Source: Muricoccus nepalensis (lineage in GTDB: Bacteria > Pseudomonadota > Alphaproteobacteria > Acetobacterales > Acetobacteraceae). Taken from it: DNA of 64,000 nucleotides. The stretch lies in assembly GCF_006438825.1 (NCBI RefSeq), contig NZ_RCZP01000002.1, positions 404,568 to 468,567 on the forward strand, given 5' to 3'. Shown here one piece after another: positions 1 through 7,936 of this stretch (positions are counted from its first letter, which is position 1; every line of letters begins with the position of its first letter). Position numbers and translations under genes: made by a program. The notes below the pieces were generated by a model, which was not told the origin of the DNA, ran no database searches, and worked only from the letters and a program-made list of their open reading frames with translations.

Positions 1-174
1 CATCTGCCCCGTCGCGAAGGTCCACGGATGGCAGGACAGCAGCGCGTCCCGCGTGCCCGGATAGAGGTTGGCGGCCACTTCCGCCTCGGCCGTCCCCTCC
101 TCGAGCGAGGCGATCGGTTGCGCGCCGACCTTCAGCAGCGCGCGCGAGCAGAGGGCGAGAGCGGAAAGCGCCAT
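1..174 (-). CDS. Phage tail tubular protein A-like (partial)
   Basis: Reading inward from an ATG at 172-174, 58 codons run off the left edge of the window. The N-terminus (MALSALALCSRALLKVGAQ, then an acidic helix and a YPGTRDALL segment) looks like the tail adaptor family of T7-like phages (gp11, tail tubular protein A), which joins the portal ring to the tail. Position supports this: it follows portal, scaffold and capsid on the same strand, the T7 order. A plausible ribosome binding site (AGGGAG) lies upstream. Only the N-terminus is visible, so the call rests on this short match and on synteny. Confidence 0.6.
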   Translation of the reverse strand, partial: MALSALALCSRALLKVGAQPIASLEEGTAEAEVAANLYPGTRDALLSCHPWTFATGQM

Positions 175-362
175 CGTGTCGTTGCTCCCTAGGGGGATGG
201 GGGTGAACTCGTGATCGGCGCGGGGCCGGCGCCGGCGCGGCCGCGAACGTCGCGCCGCTCGGGCGCGGAACAGGCGGCACGGCCAGGGCGCGCGGCCCCG
301 CGCGACGCGCACGCCGCCCGGAGGGGCGTTGCGCGCGCTTGCATCTCGTCGTGGGAAGGGGA

Positions 363-426
363 CCGCGCGCGACACGACGTCGCGCGCGGCCCGCCTCACG
401 CAGGCAGCGCTCGCGCGGCTGCCTGC
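363..426. terminator. Tandem perfect hairpins just after the capsid gene
   Basis: Two perfect inverted repeats lie within 75 nt downstream of the capsid stop. One has 11-bp arms at 363-373 and 379-389 with a 5-nt loop. The other has 9-bp arms (GCAGGCAGC / GCTGCCTGC) at 400-408 and 418-426. There is no T-run, so rho-independent termination is uncertain. The place matches the late terminator that T7 carries after its capsid gene. The rest of 175-436 shows no gene. Confidence 0.45.
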
Positions 427-436
427 CCTCGCGCGG

Positions 437-1270
437 CTACTCGGCCGCGCGCATCCGGACGACGCCGGCGTTGTCGATGAGCACGGCGCCCTGGCTCATC
501 ATGTTGTTGACGAAGTGCGCGGCGCGGTCGCCGTGCCAGGTCACGTCGGTCATGACGTCCTGCGCCACCGCGTGGCCGATCGCCGTGCGGTGGTAGAAGT
601 AGCAGAAGCGCAGGTTGCCGCTCTTGGTCAGGCCGGAATGCGGCATCCACAGCGCGCCGAGCCAGCGCTTCGCCTGCATGCCCTTCCAGGGGAGGTCGCC
701 CTCGCCGATGAACTGCGAGTTGGCGAACTCCTGGATCTGGAGCAGCTGGCTCCACTGCTTCCAGCCGACGACGGCGAAGCGGTTGCCGTCGTCCGGCACG
801 TCCGCGGCGCCGAGCATCTCGAAGGCGGCCAGCACCTTGGACTTGGTCAGCCCGTCCGTGTCGGTCAAGCCGGCCGCGGTGCCCACCGCCTCCTGCGTGC
901 CGGTGTCGAGGGCGGAGATGATCAGCTCGTCCGTCTTGCGGCCCAGCGCGTAGGCGCCGGCGTTGGCGACGATCGCGCGCTCGTCGACGTTGGTCTTGAT
1001 GTCGTCGAGCTTGTCGACCCACTCACCCGCGTAATAGTCCTGCAGGAAGCACTCCACGGCCGAGTAGTCGAGGTTCATGACGGGCACGACGCCGTTGCGG
1101 GCCTTGGCCGCGGCCACGCCCTTGCCGACGCGGGGGAACACCGTGGACGCGCCGTTGATGCCCGTCTTGGAGCGCACCGTCGGGCGCAGCTTGCTGCCCT
1201 GGCGCTGGAAGGCCTCGTGCACCTCGGCCTGGAACTGCTTGACGAAAGCCTGGTCGATCGTGGCGGACAC
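437..1270 (-). CDS. Phage major capsid protein
   Basis: A 277-residue protein when started at the GTG at 1268-1270. That start has AAAGGA 8 nt upstream and leaves an N-terminus of the form MSATIDQAFVKQF, usual for this capsid family. An ATG at 1279 would add three residues but has its Shine-Dalgarno directly abutting it. The frame stays open upstream to 1633, but that stretch is low-complexity Pro/Arg sequence crossing a strong hairpin and is not credible coding. The body (GSKLRPTVRSKTG, a long helical segment, then DVTWHGDRAAHFVNNMMSQG near the end) fits podovirus-type phage capsid proteins. It lies between scaffold and tail genes. Confidence 0.85.
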   Translation of the reverse strand: MSATIDQAFVKQFQAEVHEAFQRQGSKLRPTVRSKTGINGASTVFPRVGKGVAAAKARNGVVPVMNLDYSAVECFLQDYYAGEWVDKLDDIKTNVDERAIVANAGAYALGRKTDELIISALDTGTQEAVGTAAGLTDTDGLTKSKVLAAFEMLGAADVPDDGNRFAVVGWKQWSQLLQIQEFANSQFIGEGDLPWKGMQAKRWLGALWMPHSGLTKSGNLRFCYFYHRTAIGHAVAQDVMTDVTWHGDRAAHFVNNMMSQGAVLIDNAGVVRMRAAE

Positions 1271-1311
1271 GGATGTCATCCTTTGAAGGGGTTTCAGTGC
1301 GGTCGGGTGCG

Positions 1312-1553
1312 GCCGCCCGGTTGACGCACCTCGGGAGAGGCAGGGGCCGGGCGGCGCGCGGAACGGCGCGCGCCCGCCGCGGCCTTCGGGGCCAGGGCGG
1401 GTTGTTCGCGCCGGAAAGGGGCTGGAAACGCGAAAGGCCCCTTCCGCGGGGCGGAAGGGGCCTTTCGTCAGGGGGACGGGGGCGGGCGGCACCAGGGGGT
1501 AGTAGGGTGCCACCCGCCCCCGCAGCCGGCCCGCATGAGGGGGGATGCGGGCC
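1312..1553. repeat. Cluster of inverted repeats between scaffold and capsid genes
   Basis: The 400-nt gap 1283-1687 contains no credible gene but holds a run of hairpins. There are 9-bp perfect arms at 1312-1320 and 1347-1355, the 17-bp stem at 1431-1467 listed separately, 14-bp arms with one mismatch at 1480-1493 and 1506-1519, and 9-bp perfect arms (GGCCCGCAT / ATGCGGGCC) at 1528-1536 and 1545-1553. They sit directly upstream of the capsid ribosome binding site. RNA processing or stabilisation of the capsid message is a reasonable inference. Confidence 0.6.
1431..1467. terminator. 17-bp perfect GC hairpin upstream of capsid gene
   Basis: Arms 1431-1447 and 1451-1467 are perfectly complementary around a 3-nt loop. 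The stem has A3/T3 near its outer end (AAAGGCCCC...GGGGCCTTT), a layout common in terminators of GC-rich bacteria and symmetrical enough to act on either strand. It lies between the scaffold stop and the capsid start, so on the minus strand it could attenuate read-through or act as a processing site. Confidence 0.55.
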
Positions 1554-1627
1554 AGCGACAACGGGGTCACCCATGGGGGGGTGTAGTCGGATGACCACCG
1601 TCGCGGAGGTGCCGGGATAACCCGGCA

Positions 1628-1680
1628 GCTCAACCCTGGTTTCAGGAACTTAGACCAGAAACCTGAAGAATGGGTTGAGC
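1628..1680. repeat. Imperfect inverted repeat after the scaffold gene
   Basis: Outer arms GCTCAACCC (1628-1636) and GGGTTGAGC (1672-1680) are perfect. Inner arms TTCAGG and CCTGAA can pair as well. The structure begins 8 nt downstream of the scaffold stop on the minus strand and is less GC-rich than its surroundings. It may be a weak terminator or an RNA-processing element. Confidence 0.4.
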
Positions 1681-1687
1681 CTTCGCA

Positions 1688-2437
1688 TCACCCTCCGGTG
1701 AGACGGCGGAATCCCTCGGTCACCCGGCGCACGAAGTCGGGCTCGCGGGAGCGCCAGTAGCGGGGATCCCGCATCATGCGGCGGAGCGCGGCCTCGTCCA
1801 CCGTCTCCGGCGCCTCCGCCTGGCGGGCCAGCGCGGGCTCGCCCTTCTCCATCATGCGGTGCAGCGCGATCACGCCGTCCGCCGTGGTGGAGAGGGCGGT
1901 GAGCACCTCCTCGGGGAGGTTCGCCCGTCCCCAGGCCGCGATCTGCTTCGCGGTGCGGCGATAGCGCTCCTCGCCGCCGAACTCGGCCCGCAGCCGGTCG
2001 CGCTGGCGCTCCGCCTCGAACTGGGAAGTGGCCTCGGCCACGATCGGCAGCAGCCGCTCCGCCGCCAGGTCATAGACGAGCTGGACCTGCGCCGGCGTGA
2101 AGCCCGCCTGGTGAAGCGTCGCGTTCACCTCGGGATCGGCCCCGATCAGCTCGTGCTTCGGCTGGACGACGTAGCCGTCGGCCGTGTCCGGCACGCCCAT
2201 CGCCCGGCGGAAGCGCAGCCGCTCCTCCTCCGGCGCGTCGTCGGCCGGCGGGGCGAAGCGCGCCGAGAGCTTGCGCTCCAGCTCCCGGTAGGACTTCAGC
2301 AGCGCCTCCACCCGGATCGCGCCGCGCTCGCCGTCCCAGAACTTCTCCGGCACCTCGTCGGGCCGGACCGCCACGGCGCCGGCCGCCCCGCCATCCCCGG
2401 CGGGCTCCGCCTCGACCTCGAGCAGGTTCTCGCTCAT
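1688..2437 (-). CDS. Phage capsid assembly scaffolding protein
   Basis: 249 residues, acidic, highly helical and Glu/Arg-rich, as expected of a scaffold that directs capsid assembly and then leaves the prohead. The segment PEKFWDGERG followed by IRVEALLKSYRELERKL is typical of T7 gp9-like scaffolds, which often carry a 'PEKF...ALLKSY.ELE' block near the N-terminus. The C-terminal 30 residues are basic, consistent with capsid-binding tails. The ATG overlaps the portal stop by 4 nt (ATGA), so the two are translationally coupled. Order portal-scaffold-capsid matches T7-like phages. Confidence 0.8.
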   Translation of the reverse strand: MSENLLEVEAEPAGDGGAAGAVAVRPDEVPEKFWDGERGAIRVEALLKSYRELERKLSARFAPPADDAPEEERLRFRRAMGVPDTADGYVVQPKHELIGADPEVNATLHQAGFTPAQVQLVYDLAAERLLPIVAEATSQFEAERQRDRLRAEFGGEERYRRTAKQIAAWGRANLPEEVLTALSTTADGVIALHRMMEKGEPALARQAEAPETVDEAALRRMMRDPRYWRSREPDFVRRVTEGFRRLTGG

Positions 2438-3846
2438 GCGCTCGTCTTCTCCTCAATGGGCGCCAGGATGGCGCTCGGCGCCGAAAGGGTCCTGGCGAGG
2501 TAGCGGGCCGCCGCCGGCAGATCGACGACGGCCGAGGCCGAGGGCCCCATCGCCGCCACCGCCTGCAGGAACAGCAGCGTGTTCGACGCGTCCGCCCGTC
2601 CCTGCACGCGGGCGAGCGGCGATCGGTAGGCGATCCGCGCCTCCTGCCCGTCGAGCAGGATCGGCGGCACCTCCCCGCGCCGGCGCAGGATCGAGAGGCA
2701 GCGCGCCACCAGCGGCGTCAGCAGCTCGGCCTGGAGACGCCCGTAGGTCGCCCCCAGCAGCCGCGCCGTCTCCGCGCTGCGCTCCAGCACCTCCGTCGCG
2801 GTCATCCCCGGCTGGGACGGCGCCGAAAGCCGGTCCGCCAGCAGCGCGGAGCGGATCCGCGCCCGCATGTCCGACAGCACGAGCTGGGATACGTCGAAGG
2901 ACCCCGGCGCCGCCAGCGGCGTGAGCCCCGCCGAGCCGACCGCCTTCGGGATGATCGCGCCCGGCTCCAGCCGGACGGTCGCTGGGTTCAGCACCCCGTC
3001 GTCGTCGGCTTGCCAGATGCCCGTCGCCGCGATGGAGGCGTTCTTCAGAACCAGCTCCACCACCTTGTTGGCGGTGCGGATGTCCGGCAGCGCCTTCATC
3101 ACCGGGCCGCGCCCGTAGGTCTCGCCGGGCGCCTTCATCCAGCGGAAGGCCACCAGCGGCCCCTCCTCGAAGCGCCCCTCGGCCAGCGGGATGCCCTTGC
3201 CGTCGCGCTCGAGGACCGCCGCGAAGAAGGACCCGCCCCGGCCCGGCCAGACCGCCTCGATAACGCGGTGCTCGGCCTCCGCGTCGTCCATTTGGATGAG
3301 GTCGGGCGGCAGCGGCGCCAGCGGGTAGCGGGCGGCGATCGCGGCGCCCGTCATCCGCACGAGCCGGAACACCGTGTCGAGCCGGCCGGAAGGACCCTCC
3401 TCCAGCACTGCCTCCTGCAGCGGCACGGCGGTGAAGCGCAGCGCGGAGGCCTCGCCCGGGGGCGCCTCCTCCACCATCAGCACCCCGGTCCCCGCCACGA
3501 CGAGATCGAGAAAGGCCTGCGGCATCTCGAGGGCGAAGTTCGAGCGGTCTAGGTGCCCCTGCAGCGTCTCCGCCGCGCGCTCCAGCACGCCCGCCAGCTC
3601 GGGGTCAGCCGCCTCGTCCACCGGGCTCAGCCCGAACCACCGGGACCAGGGCGGCGTCAGCTCGGCAAGCAGCGAGGCCGCCAGGCCCTCGGCCGCGTCC
3701 GCCGCGGTCCCGTCATGCAGCGACGGCCCGCCCGCACCGGGCGTGCGCGCCAGGACGTGGTCGTAGCAGTCGCGCCAGACGCCCTCCCAGGGGCGGCGGC
3801 GCTCCAGCGCGCGCTCGGCGCGGGCGATGATCTCGTCGGGCGTCAT
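2434..3846 (-). CDS. Phage portal (head-tail connector) protein
   Basis: 470 residues from the ATG at 3844-3846. The open frame continues upstream to 4047 but crosses a terminator, so the internal start is preferred. The sequence matches T7 gp8-like connectors: an N-terminal WRDCYDHVL helix, a SLLAELTPPWSRWFGL segment, the block GRGPVMKALPDIRTANKVVE typical of this portal family, and a helical C-terminal crown. Twelve copies would form the DNA channel at one capsid vertex. It starts the structural module and overlaps the scaffold gene by 4 nt. No terminase gene is visible, so packaging genes must lie outside this window or be missing. Confidence 0.85.
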   Translation of the reverse strand: MTPDEIIARAERALERRRPWEGVWRDCYDHVLARTPGAGGPSLHDGTAADAAEGLAASLLAELTPPWSRWFGLSPVDEAADPELAGVLERAAETLQGHLDRSNFALEMPQAFLDLVVAGTGVLMVEEAPPGEASALRFTAVPLQEAVLEEGPSGRLDTVFRLVRMTGAAIAARYPLAPLPPDLIQMDDAEAEHRVIEAVWPGRGGSFFAAVLERDGKGIPLAEGRFEEGPLVAFRWMKAPGETYGRGPVMKALPDIRTANKVVELVLKNASIAATGIWQADDDGVLNPATVRLEPGAIIPKAVGSAGLTPLAAPGSFDVSQLVLSDMRARIRSALLADRLSAPSQPGMTATEVLERSAETARLLGATYGRLQAELLTPLVARCLSILRRRGEVPPILLDGQEARIAYRSPLARVQGRADASNTLLFLQAVAAMGPSASAVVDLPAAARYLARTLSAPSAILAPIEEKTSA

Positions 3847-3946
3847 GCCGCGGCCCCTCGCTCGGGGCGCGGCGAGGAGGGATTGCTGTCGCCCATGCGC
3901 CTGCCAGCTCCTTGTCTGTGAAAACCGGACCCGCCGCGATCGGCGC

Positions 3947-3993
3947 CCGAAAAAGCGCAGGCCCGGCGCCGGAGGGGTCCGGGCCGGGCCTGC
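3947..3993 (-). terminator. Intrinsic terminator between unknown phage gene and portal gene
   Basis: Perfect 10-bp arms GCAGGCCCGG (3957-3966) and CCGGGCCTGC (3984-3993) enclose a GC loop. On the minus strand the stem is followed at once by GCTTTTTCGG, giving a short U-run. It lies downstream of the gene ending at 4056 and upstream of the portal start at 3846, so the portal needs read-through or its own promoter in 3847-3950. Confidence 0.65.
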
Positions 3994-4055
3994 AAGTTCG
4001 AGGGGATCAGGAGGGATCGTCGCCGGGCGCAACTGTCCCGTTGACAAGAGCGGTT

Positions 4056-4577
4056 CTACAGCTCAGTGAGCTCCTCGTCAAGAACATTTTCCTTGATACG
4101 GAAATTTTTCTTCAACCGCCGGTAGAGCGCATAGGGCGTGACAGCGAAAGGCGCTCCAGGGCCCAGGAGCCCCCGGCAGAGCGACACGCAGGACAGCGGA
4201 ACCACCGACGGCAGGCATCGCGCCGGCGCCCCCGGCTCGAAGGGACCCAGCACCCGGCATCCCGCCCTCTCCCAGAACCCCGGCAGGTCGAACTCGGGCC
4301 CGACCGCCAGCCGCGTCACGAGCAGCCGGCCCGAGAGCGGGTCGACCACCGTCCATCCCGACTCGTCCTGCAGGCCCGCGAAGCAGTGGCGGAAACCGGG
4401 CCGCAGCAGCCGCATCCAGCCCTGGTCCGCCCCGCCGCCGAAGGACAGCCAGAGGCGCTGCGGCCGAGTCCCCGCCGCCCGCCGGTGCGAGGCACCCCCA
4501 CAAGCGGCACCGCCGCCCCGGTTTCCCGGGACGGCGGCAAGCAGATCGATCATGGGCACCGAAGGTGCGGAATTCAT
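4056..4577 (-). CDS. Phage-associated protein with conserved-looking His/Cys, function unknown
   Basis: 173 residues from ATG 4575-4577; a second ATG at 4553 is equally possible. I do not recognise the function. Visible features are GFRHCFAGL (adjacent His-Cys), DPLSGRL, a Cys-rich CVSLCRGLL near residue 145, then FAVTPYALYRRLKK. The adjacent His-Cys, the second Cys block and the 'TP..LYR' ending resemble small phage proteins usually encoded beside portal or terminase genes, sometimes suspected of a papain-like fold. It begins 5 nt after the stop of the gene at 4583-5017, so the two form an operon ending at the terminator at 3947-3993. Confidence 0.5.
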   Translation of the reverse strand: MNSAPSVPMIDLLAAVPGNRGGGAACGGASHRRAAGTRPQRLWLSFGGGADQGWMRLLRPGFRHCFAGLQDESGWTVVDPLSGRLLVTRLAVGPEFDLPGFWERAGCRVLGPFEPGAPARCLPSVVPLSCVSLCRGLLGPGAPFAVTPYALYRRLKKNFRIKENVLDEELTEL

Positions 4578-4582
4578 GGCAT

Positions 4583-5017
4583 TTACGCCGTACGGAAGGG
4601 CACCACCTCGCCCGGCTCCGGCGCGGCGGCGGGGCCGGACACGATGCCCTTCAGGCGCAGCGGCCACTCCATCCGGTCCATCGCCTCGCGCCAGAGGCGG
4701 TGGTCGCCGCGCTCGCGCAGCACCGTCGGGTCCGGCGCCACGCCGCGCTCGCCCCAGATCCGCAGGATGCGCGCGTGGGCGAGGTCGATGCGGCGCTGCC
4801 GGTAGAGCCGGTCGAGGCACTTCACGACGTCGTCCGGCTCGCAGGGCCGGCTCACCAGCCCCCGGCCGGAGACGATGCGCGCCCCGTCACGGCGGGCGAC
4901 GAGCGCGGACATGGTCCAGAACCAGGCCTCATCGGCGCTCTGGAAGGGCTGCACCTTGTCGAGGCTCGACAGCGTGGCCGCGGTGGTGCGGAGAGTACCG
5001 GAGGTAGGACGGGTCAT
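4583..5017 (-). CDS. Conserved hypothetical phage protein
   Basis: 144 residues, first gene of the minus-strand phage operon. I do not recognise a named family. The middle is well ordered: DEAWFWTMSALVARRDGAR, then SRPCEPDDVVKCLDRLYRQR and RIDLAHARILRIWGERG. These amphipathic helices with paired Cys residues could be a small DNA-binding or adaptor fold. The start is 23 nt from a LexA-type GAAC-N7-GAAC box, so it is probably SOS-controlled. Early position next to a repressor would suit a late-gene switch or a packaging accessory, but that is inference only. Confidence 0.5.
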   Translation of the reverse strand: MTRPTSGTLRTTAATLSSLDKVQPFQSADEAWFWTMSALVARRDGARIVSGRGLVSRPCEPDDVVKCLDRLYRQRRIDLAHARILRIWGERGVAPDPTVLRERGDHRLWREAMDRMEWPLRLKGIVSGPAAAPEPGEVVPFRTA

Positions 5018-5040
5018 CGGGGGCTGATCCTGTCGGTTGT

Positions 5041-5055
5041 GAACAGAACCTGAAC
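5041..5055. promoter_or_regulatory. LexA (SOS) box, alphaproteobacterial type
   Basis: GAAC at 5041-5044 and GAAC at 5052-5055 are separated by exactly 7 nt. This is the direct-repeat LexA site of Alphaproteobacteria (GTTC-N7-GTTC on the other strand). A third GAAC lies between them at 5046-5049. Flanking GGTTG (5035-5039) and CAACC (5058-5062) form a loose palindrome that might be the operator of the neighbouring S24 repressor instead. The site is in the divergent promoter of the phage operon (start 5017) and the repressor (start 5142). Confidence 0.6.
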
Positions 5056-5141
5056 ATCAACCCTCGGGCTCGTGATCGTCAAGTCGTTTCTGTGACGTCA
5101 TTCCTGTTGCCCGCAGATTCTCCGCCTATATGATGGGCGCC

Positions 5142-5777
5142 ATGCAACACAACGACATCTGGCGGGCGATCGACGCGCTGGCGGCCGAGAACGGCCTCTC
5201 GGCCTCGGGCCTTGCCCGCCGGTCGGGACTCGACCCCACCGCCTTCAACCCCTCCAAGCGCACGGGGCCGGACGGCCGCGCCCGCTGGCCCTCCACGGAA
5301 AGCGTCGCGAAGGTTCTCGCCGCCACCAGCACCGGCATGGACGAGTTCGCGAGCCTCATCACCGGGAACCTCCGCACGGCATCCCGCCCCAGCCGCCGCA
5401 TTCCCCTGATCGGCCTCGCCCAGGCCGGCAGCAGCGGCTACTTCGACGATGGCGGCTACCCCGTCGGCGGTGGCTGGGACGAGATCAGCCTGCCCGAGGT
5501 CGGCGACCCCAACGCGTACGCGCTCGAGATCAGCGGCGACTCGATGGAGCCCGTGTTCCGGGACGGCGACGTCATCATCGTCTCCCCCAGCGCCCCGGTC
5601 CGGCGCGGCGACCGCGTGGTCGTCCGCACCAGCGGCGGCGAGGTCATGGCAAAGGAGCTCCTCCGCCAGTCCGCGAAGCGGGTGGAACTCTCGAGCCTCA
5701 ACCCCGCCCACCCCAACTACAGCTTCGACCTGGAGGAGCTGACCTGGATGCACCGCATCGTCTGGGCCAGCCAGTAG
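5142..5777 (+). CDS. S24/LexA-like transcriptional repressor with N-terminal HTH
   Basis: 211 residues from the ATG at 5142; an in-frame ATG at 5130 would add four residues, but relatives usually begin near HNDIWRAIDALA. The N-terminal ~75 residues form a Cro/CI-type helix-turn-helix (SASGLARRSGLDPTAFN). The C-terminal half is a peptidase S24 domain with the catalytic Ser in GDSMEPVF and the Lys in VMAKELL, the pair used for RecA-stimulated self-cleavage in CI and LexA. Such proteins keep prophages silent and are released by DNA damage, which fits the LexA box just upstream. Very similar regulators also occur on alphaproteobacterial chromosomes without a phage, so ownership by the prophage is likely but not proven. 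Confidence 0.8.
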   Translation: MQHNDIWRAIDALAAENGLSASGLARRSGLDPTAFNPSKRTGPDGRARWPSTESVAKVLAATSTGMDEFASLITGNLRTASRPSRRIPLIGLAQAGSSGYFDDGGYPVGGGWDEISLPEVGDPNAYALEISGDSMEPVFRDGDVIIVSPSAPVRRGDRVVVRTSGGEVMAKELLRQSAKRVELSSLNPAHPNYSFDLEELTWMHRIVWASQ

Positions 5778-5795
5778 CGCCGACCGGGCGGCGCC

Positions 5796-6851
5796 TTACC
5801 GCCGCTCCCCCACGTTCTTCCCGATCCAGGCGACGAGCCAGTCCGCGAGCTCGATCGAGTTCCGGTCCTGCATGAGCATGTGGGAATTGCCGGAGATGCC
5901 GATCTCCGGCAGCACCACGATCTCCACCTTACCGCCGGCCGCGTTGGCCGCCCGCGCAAAGTCGCGGCAGGCGGCCAGCCGCGGCGCCCAGCGCGGCGAC
6001 TCCTGCACGAAGTCGCCCCAGAGAACGAGAATCGGCAGCCCCGCATAGGGTGCCAGGTCCCCGTCCGCCGCCGGGCAGGCACCGGGCTCGATCGAGACGA
6101 TCCCCGCGATTCCCTGGCGTCCGCTCGCCGCCGCCTGGAACGGGAAGATGCCGGACTGCGAGTGGCTGACCAGCACCGCCCCGTCCAGCTGCGCCGCCAG
6201 GGCCGAGAGGCCGACCACCGTGGGGTGAGGGGAGGGGAGGGCGAGGTTCCAGTCGGGCACCATCTGCCGCCAGAACTCCTCCTGCGCCTCCAGCGGGAAG
6301 AGCATGCCCGGGAAGGTCTCCCCGAATCGCCGCCCGAAGCGGAAGATCGCCCAGGCATCCTCCCGCCCCGCGGCAAAGACCGCCGGCAACGCCTCCGCCC
6401 CCGCCTTCCCGGCCTTCACGGCGTTGATCTGGCTCGGATGCGCGGCGGACCGCCCCCGCCAGGGCTGGTCCACCACATAGGTCGGGTGCCCGCGGCGCAG
6501 CAGCACCTCATCCCATCCCATGCGGCCGTCCGGCGTCGTCTCCCAGGTCTTGCCCGTCAGGCAGCAGCCATGCACGAGCACCACCGGCCGCTTCGCCCCG
6601 GCATCGGCGGGCACCTGGAAGCGGACATACATCTGGTCGAGCGTGATCGTCCCGCTCGGCGCATAGGCCGGTACGGTAGAGAGCGTGTCCGAGTGGAGCG
6701 ACCGCCCGCCGACGAAGAAGGACCCCTGCCGCTCGATCGAGACCGGCCCCTGCAGCGGCCGAGCCCCCTCCTGCGCCGCCGCGGGCGCGAGGGCGGCGAG
6801 CGGCAAGGCCAGCAGGGCGGCCAGCCCGGCGGCGCGGGACGGGATGGTCAT
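5796..6851 (-). CDS. Secreted alpha/beta-hydrolase (esterase-like)
   Basis: 351 residues with a cleavable Sec signal (MTIPSRAAGLAALLALP, ending around ALAPAAAQ), so periplasmic or exported. The alpha/beta-hydrolase fold is shown by VVLVHGCCLTGKTWE (oxyanion region), the nucleophile elbow SHSQSG, an Asp in LVLWGDFVQ and a late His in GISGNSHMLMQD, which completes a Ser-Asp-His triad. Length and layout fit secreted esterases of this family. The substrate cannot be read from sequence. It is convergent with the repressor gene (18-nt gap) and probably marks the first chromosomal gene after the prophage. Confidence 0.7.
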   Translation of the reverse strand: MTIPSRAAGLAALLALPLAALAPAAAQEGARPLQGPVSIERQGSFFVGGRSLHSDTLSTVPAYAPSGTITLDQMYVRFQVPADAGAKRPVVLVHGCCLTGKTWETTPDGRMGWDEVLLRRGHPTYVVDQPWRGRSAAHPSQINAVKAGKAGAEALPAVFAAGREDAWAIFRFGRRFGETFPGMLFPLEAQEEFWRQMVPDWNLALPSPHPTVVGLSALAAQLDGAVLVSHSQSGIFPFQAAASGRQGIAGIVSIEPGACPAADGDLAPYAGLPILVLWGDFVQESPRWAPRLAACRDFARAANAAGGKVEIVVLPEIGISGNSHMLMQDRNSIELADWLVAWIGKNVGERR

Positions 6852-6953
6852 CGGCGTTCCTCCTCGTGACGGCCCGACCCCCGCGAGAGGGCGGATCCTT
6901 GACGCAAGGGTAGGCCGTGGCCGTCCGGCCCTGTCAAACCGGGCGCGGCGTCC

Positions 6954-7802
6954 TCAGGCAGCCCGCGGCGCGCGCTGCGCCATGATCCCCGCGAAGCTCA
7001 CCACGGCCGCCCCCGCCCAGACCCAGGCCGAGGGCCAGACCCCCCAGATCGTCACGTCTGCGATCACGGCGAAGACCAGGGCCGAGAACTCCAGCGGCGC
7101 GAGCCGCGGCGCGGAGGCGTAGCGGAAGGCCGCGGCCAGGCCGATCGTCGCGCCCCCCGCCAGCAGCCCGTTCGCCGCCAGCGCCAGGGCATCCCCGGCC
7201 GGCGGCGTCGCCCACTCGGCCCAGGCCCAGGGCACCAGCAGCGGCAGGGCCGGCGCGGCGCTCCAGAGGATCAGCCGCGCCATGCCCGGCTCGTCCCGGA
7301 GGCTGCGGTTCATCACCAGCACCATCGCGTGGCAGAAGCTGCCCAGCATCCCCCAGGCATAGGCCGCCCAAGCCCCGCCGGCCGAGAGCCCGGGCCAGAG
7401 TGCCAGCAGCACCCCCGTGAACCCCACCCCGCACCAGCCCCAGGCCGAGGCCGGGACCGGCTCCTTCAGCAGCACCCGGAACAGCGCGAGCAGCATGAAG
7501 GGCGCCGTGAAGTAGACGAGGTAGCCCTCCGCCAGCGGCAGGTGGCGCAGCGACAGGAAGAACCCGGCGCCCGACCCCACCATGAAGGCGGAGCGCAGCA
7601 GCTGCGCCCCCGGTCGCCGCGTCCCCAGCGGCCCGGGCGCGGCGCGGCGCAGGATCACCCAGGCCGCCAGCAGCGCCAGCAGCACGGCATAGCGGAAGGC
7701 CAGCACCTGGCTGACATGGTACCCGCCCGACAGCAGCTTTGAGTTGGCGTCGAGCACCGCGAAGAGACCGAGCGCGGAAAGCAGCAGCAATGGTCCGCGC
7801 AA
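6954..7802 (-). CDS. EamA/DMT-superfamily membrane transporter
   Basis: 282 residues if started at the TTG at 7800-7802, which has AGGGGGA 7 nt upstream and begins right before the first membrane segment. The frame is open to 7925, but the extra sequence is Arg/Gly-rich and overlaps the pyrD upstream region. About ten hydrophobic segments occur in two halves, each an EamA domain, with conserved-looking ENS/LLLSALGLFAVLDANSK at the start and PLEFSALVFAVIADV in the second half. Members export or exchange small metabolites; the cargo is unknown. Transcribed away from pyrD. Confidence 0.7.
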   Translation of the reverse strand: MRGPLLLLSALGLFAVLDANSKLLSGGYHVSQVLAFRYAVLLALLAAWVILRRAAPGPLGTRRPGAQLLRSAFMVGSGAGFFLSLRHLPLAEGYLVYFTAPFMLLALFRVLLKEPVPASAWGWCGVGFTGVLLALWPGLSAGGAWAAYAWGMLGSFCHAMVLVMNRSLRDEPGMARLILWSAAPALPLLVPWAWAEWATPPAGDALALAANGLLAGGATIGLAAAFRYASAPRLAPLEFSALVFAVIADVTIWGVWPSAWVWAGAAVVSFAGIMAQRAPRAA

Positions 7803-7936
7803 CCGGCGTTCCCCCTCGTGATCCCCGTGCCCGCTTCTCCCGTCCCCAAGGGGTGGCGTCAACGCGCCCCCGACCCCCCGGCGCGCCCTCCGCGACCCCT
7901 GGCCTCGCCGCCCGGCCTGCGGCACAAGCGGCCCCG

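Noticed and set aside
211-480. Small plus-strand frame downstream of the phage capsid
   Set aside because: Random high-GC composition, contains the hairpins, no ribosome binding site.
1283-1633. N-terminal extension of the capsid gene
   Set aside because: The frame is open, but the sequence is Pro/Arg-rich, crosses several strong hairpins and lacks similarity to capsid proteins; a good ribosome binding site precedes the GTG at 1270.
1-5777. Gene transfer agent instead of a prophage
   Set aside because: Rhodobacter-type GTA order (terminase, portal, protease, capsid, adaptor) is not seen; scaffold plus T7-like connector and tail tubular protein point to a podovirus.
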